Shown here piece by piece: positions 5,749 to 7,648 of a stretch of 7,648 nucleotides of DNA. How positions within the stretch are numbered: the first letter of the stretch is position 1; each line of letters begins with the position of its first letter. The notes under the pieces were generated by a model. The model had not been told where the DNA came from. It searched no databases and saw only the letters and a list, made by a program, of their open reading frames with translations. The translations under genes were made by a program, and so were the position numbers. Source of the stretch: JALXCG01 sp026991065 [NCBI: Gemmatimonadota bacterium] (GTDB lineage: Bacteria; GCA-2686955); assembly GCA_026991065.1 (NCBI GenBank), contig JALXCG010000174.1, positions 1-7,648 on the forward strand, given 5' to 3'.

Positions 5749-5816
5749 AGCATTGGCGAGACTACAATGTCCATCAGCGACAGGCTCCCAGGCCGCCAAC
5801 CGAGGAAGGATCGATG
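5749..5816 (+). promoter_or_regulatory. Conserved leader of FGE-like copy C
   Basis: This stretch ends in the ATG at 5814 and aligns along its whole length with 7102-7167 ahead of copy D, starting with AGCATTGGCGAG and ending with a purine-rich ribosome-binding site and ATCGATG. It contains TACAAT (5763-5768), a fair -10 box, with TACGAT at the same place in copy D. A -35 box is not clear in either. It may hold the promoter and 5' untranslated region of a recent duplicate. Confidence 0.4.
5777..5791 (-). repeat. Short match to the end of the MITE-like element
   Basis: GCGACAGGCTCCCAG matches 929-943, the outer end of the full element plus three flanking bases, at all 15 positions. It lies inside the conserved leader of copy C, where copy D has a different sequence. 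No partner end of the same unit is certain, so this may be a solo end or chance. Confidence 0.3.
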
Positions 5817-6857
5817 TTTTACCGACTGCTTGCCATCACGTTCGTCTTTGCCACCAGCGCCCGGGCCGCCACGATCAATGTCGCTGCCGGCCATTCCGCA
5901 ACCAAGGCGGTGAACCCGGCCCGGGTGGATATTGAAGAGGGCTACTGGGGCACTCCGGCCCCTCCCTCCTTTGTGTATGTTCCTGCCGGCACCTTCATCA
6001 TGGGGGATGGTGTGGCGTACTGCGGCGAGGACGAACGCCAGGTGACTCTGACCCACGATTTCTGGATCGGCCAGTATGAGGTGACGAACCGGGAGTATCT
6101 GGAGCTGCTGCAGTGGGCCTACGACCGGGGCTATGTCACGGCGACTTTGTGGTCGGTTCGCGACAACCTCGACGGGAGCATCCGGGAACTCGTTGATCTG
6201 GACAGTCCTGACTGCGAACTCGCGTTTTCTGATGGCGTCTTCTCTTTGCGCGAGGCGGATTACGCACTGCAGCATGCTTATCCAGAAGGGTATGATCCCG
6301 CCGATCATCCGATGAAGGAGGTGACCTGGCATGGCGCGGTGGCCTACTGCGACTGGCTCTCGCTCGCGGAGGGGCTGCCCCGCGCCTACGATCACTCGAC
6401 GTGGCGCTGCGGCGGTGGCGATCCCTATTCGGCGGAAGGCTACCGTTTGCCGACCGATGCGGAGTGGGAGTATGCGGCACAGTGGAACGATGATCGGGTC
6501 TATCCCTGGGGGGATGAGATCCCTACCTGCTCCTTGGCGAACTTCTACGACAATGGATCCTGCGTCGGCTGGACCTCCCCAGTGGGAAGCTTTCCAGCCG
6601 GTGCACAACCGAACCTGGCGGACCCGATCTACGATCTCTCGGGCAACGTCTGGGAATGGGTGAACGATCGGGGGTGGTGCGATCTGGGCACTTCCCCGGA
6701 GATCGATCCACCAGGGCCCAGAAACGGCTTCGGCCGGGTCAGACGGGGCGGCGGTTGGAACTTCTACGCCTCCTACCTGCGTGTCTCCACCCGCTACGAC
6801 AACACCCCCGGCTTCAGCTACGGCTACGTCGGCTTCCGCCCCGCCAGGTCGGACTGA
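5814..6857 (+). CDS. Secreted FGE/SUMF1-like protein lacking catalytic cysteines, copy C
   Basis: This encodes 347 residues. The ATG at 5814 is preferred over an upstream start at 5739 because it follows GAGGAAGGATCG and begins a Sec signal peptide (MFYRLLAITFVFATSARA, residues 1-18). The SUMF1-type fold is shown by VYVPAGTFIMGDG (54-66), FWIGQYEVTNREY (83-95), YRLPTDAEWEYAAQ (210-223), YPWG (230-233), YDLSGNVWEWVND (273-285), RRGGGW (310-315) and the ending GFRPARSD. The FGE active-site cysteines are replaced by Phe317 and Leu322, so formylglycine synthesis is unlikely. The shared insert covers about residues 105-160, including RDNLDGSIRELVDLD and DCELAFSDGVFSLREA. No C-terminal sorting domain or anchor follows the domain, so the product is probably soluble in the periplasm or released. 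It has its own leader and is probably transcribed alone. Confidence 0.92.
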   Translation: MFYRLLAITFVFATSARAATINVAAGHSATKAVNPARVDIEEGYWGTPAPPSFVYVPAGTFIMGDGVAYCGEDERQVTLTHDFWIGQYEVTNREYLELLQWAYDRGYVTATLWSVRDNLDGSIRELVDLDSPDCELAFSDGVFSLREADYALQHAYPEGYDPADHPMKEVTWHGAVAYCDWLSLAEGLPRAYDHSTWRCGGGDPYSAEGYRLPTDAEWEYAAQWNDDRVYPWGDEIPTCSLANFYDNGSCVGWTSPVGSFPAGAQPNLADPIYDLSGNVWEWVNDRGWCDLGTSPEIDPPGPRNGFGRVRRGGGWNFYASYLRVSTRYDNTPGFSYGYVGFRPARSD

Positions 6858-6858
6858 G

Positions 6859-6891
6859 GTTCCCCTGATGTTCTGTTCCCCTGTTCCCCTG
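6859..6891 (+). repeat. Three GTTCCCCTG units after copy C
   Basis: The nonamer GTTCCCCTG occurs at 6859-6867, 6875-6883 and 6883-6891, starting two bases after the copy C stop codon. One more copy sits at 5251-5259, just after the truncated copy B. The similarity between these two 3' ends begins in the coding sequence (AGGTCGGACTGA) and continues past the stop, so it is partly inherited from gene duplication, while the extra units look like local expansion. Confidence 0.5.
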
Positions 6892-6894
6892 AAA

Positions 6895-6910
6895 GGCCGC
6901 GCCAGCGGCC
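6895..6910 (+). terminator. Hairpin downstream of copy C
   Basis: GGCCGC (6895-6900) pairs perfectly with GCGGCC (6905-6910) around a four-base loop, 37 bases after the stop of copy C. The position and compact GC stem fit a terminator, but a C-run follows it in place of a T-run, so intrinsic termination is uncertain. Confidence 0.4.
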
Positions 6911-7101
6911 CCCCCGGCGCCTCTTCGATGCGTGGACGGTAGCGACAATGTTGCGGAATGCCGTCGCTCCGGCTTTTCGGTCGAGCATGCGGGAGACGGC
7001 CGCGGGAGACGCGATCCGCTCCAGCTCGCGCTTGCATCCTGGGTTTGCCCAAAGCCGACAGCCGGTTTGAAGGGCCCATTCGCGGCAGGGGGTGACCCCC
7101 A
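6911..7101. other. Spacer without a recognised gene
   Basis: No gene is supported between the hairpin after copy C and the leader of copy D. A minus-strand frame reads a moderately protein-like stretch (CKRELERIASPAAVSRMLD) but continues as antisense of copy C and has no start signals. A 13-bp palindrome, GGGGGTGACCCCC, lies at 7088-7100 immediately before the conserved leader of copy D. It is absent from the same place ahead of copy C. Confidence 0.45.
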
Positions 7102-7167
7102 AGCATTGGCGAGGTTACGATATCCACCAGCAACACCAGGCCACCAACCAAAGAGGAGAGATCGATG
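7102..7167 (+). promoter_or_regulatory. Conserved leader of FGE-like copy D
   Basis: This aligns with 5749-5816 ahead of copy C, from AGCATTGGCGAG to the start codon, with two bases fewer in the middle. It has TACGAT (7116-7121) where copy C has TACAAT. GTGACC at 7092-7097, 18 bases upstream, is a weak -35 candidate. AGAGGAGAG (7152-7160) is the ribosome-binding site. Confidence 0.4.
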
Positions 7168-7648
7168 CTCCGCCCACTTCTTGCCGTCACATTCGCTCTT
7201 GCCACCAGCACCCAGGCCGCCACGATCGATGTCGCTGGCTATTCCGCCCCCAAGGCGGGGAACCCGGCCCGGGTGGACATTGAGGAAGGCTACCGCGATA
7301 TTCCGGCTCCTCCCGGCTCTTTTGTGTTTGTTCCCTCCGGCACCTTCATCATGGGGGACTGGATAGCGATTTGCGGCTGGGACGAACGCCAGGTGACGCT
7401 GACCCACGATTTTTGGATCGGTCAGTATGAGGTGACGAACGGGGAGTATCTGGATCTGCTCCAGTGGGCCTATGATCAGGGCTATGTCACGGCGACTTCC
7501 TCGTCGGTTCGAGATAACCTTGATGGGAGCACCGAGGAACTCGTTGATCTGGACGACTCTACCTGCGAACTCGCGTTTTCTAATGGCGTTTTCTCCTTGC
7601 GCGAGGCGGACTACGCACTGTGGCATGCCTACCCGGAGGGGTATGATC
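7165..7648 (+). CDS. Secreted FGE/SUMF1-like protein, copy D (3' end beyond window)
   Basis: The first 161 codons are present and the gene runs off the right edge without a stop. It starts at an ATG preceded by AGAGGAGAGATCG and has a Sec signal peptide (MLRPLLAVTFALATSTQA, residues 1-18) almost identical in layout to that of copy C. The FGE-like N-terminal half follows: FVPSGTFIMGD, CGWDERQVTLTHDFWIGQYE, YEVTNGEYLDLLQWAYDQGY, then the family insert with RDNLDGSTEELVDLDDSTC and ELAFSNGVFSLREADYAL. Where copies A and C read MGDGVA this one has MGDWIA. The catalytic region lies outside the window, so loss of the active-site cysteines cannot be checked, though the close similarity to copy C makes it likely. 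It is the fourth member of the array in the same orientation. Confidence 0.9.
   Translation, partial: MLRPLLAVTFALATSTQAATIDVAGYSAPKAGNPARVDIEEGYRDIPAPPGSFVFVPSGTFIMGDWIAICGWDERQVTLTHDFWIGQYEVTNGEYLDLLQWAYDQGYVTATSSSVRDNLDGSTEELVDLDDSTCELAFSNGVFSLREADYALWHAYPEGYD

Larger units (their letters stand above)
5250..5813. other. Remnant-rich spacer between FGE-like copies
   Basis: This 564-bp stretch has no intact gene. It carries, left to right, a GTTCCCCTG motif just after the copy B stop, the tail of a decayed minus-strand frame (5266-5544), a GC-rich dispersed repeat (5358-5390), the start of a TauE-like gene on the minus strand (5515-5584), half of the MITE-like element inverted (5609-5679), and the conserved leader of copy C (from 5749). 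Confidence 0.6.

Noticed and set aside
5749-5816. A sigma-54 promoter in the conserved leader (TTGGCG start)
   Set aside because: The GG is not followed by GC at the required ten-base distance in either copy.
6859-6891. A CRISPR-like repeat array
   Set aside because: The units are nine bases, irregularly spaced and partly overlapping, with no spacers and no cas genes.
5730-7223. Long minus-strand open frame of almost 500 codons
   Set aside because: It is antisense to FGE-like copy C. The similar frames opposite copies A and D (for example 2794-3546 and 6814-7626) follow from shared GC-rich codon use in the real genes, and none has a domain or start signal.

Overview
This is a GC-rich bacterial window, probably from an environmental Gram-negative-type genome: several exported proteins carry Sec-type signal peptides and there is a periplasmic-type c cytochrome. 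The species cannot be read from the sequence. Families of near-identical SUMF1-domain (FGE-like) secreted proteins are familiar from candidate phyla such as Eisenbacteria and relatives, but that placement is an inference. The window looks like an accessory region: genes are short, mostly monocistronic and on both strands, gene families are tandemly duplicated, and gene remnants and small inverted-repeat elements sit between them.

Layout. Bases 1-409 hold no convincing gene. At 410-778 and 1234-1698 there are two small secreted paralogs of a family I do not recognise, sharing a GPAPE motif and an AGFY-x7-W motif. Between them is a 163-bp MITE-like element (778-940) with perfect 18-bp terminal inverted repeats, then a short orphan coding remnant (about 941-1080) and a strong hairpin (1118-1145). 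On the minus strand at 1732-2478 is an intact TauE/SafE-type membrane transporter.

From 2707 to the right edge runs an array of four FGE/SUMF1-like genes on the plus strand: a complete one (2707-3870), a 5'-truncated one (4729-5249), a complete one (5814-6857) and one cut by the window end (7165-7648). All copies with a visible C-terminus have lost both catalytic cysteines of true formylglycine-generating enzymes. They are therefore best seen as exported structural or binding proteins, not sulfatase activators. A diheme cytochrome c gene (3955-4620, minus) lies where the upstream part of the truncated copy should be. The spacer 5250-5813 is a scrap yard: a 5' remnant of a TauE-like gene, a decayed minus-strand frame, half of the MITE-like element in inverted orientation and a GC-rich repeat also found at 378-410.

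No operon or pathway ties these genes together convincingly. The coherent story is gene-family expansion and decay in a repeat-rich locus. The main candidates for something undescribed are the GPAPE small-protein family, the MITE-like element with its scattered partial copies, and the cysteine-less FGE-like family with its lineage-specific insert.
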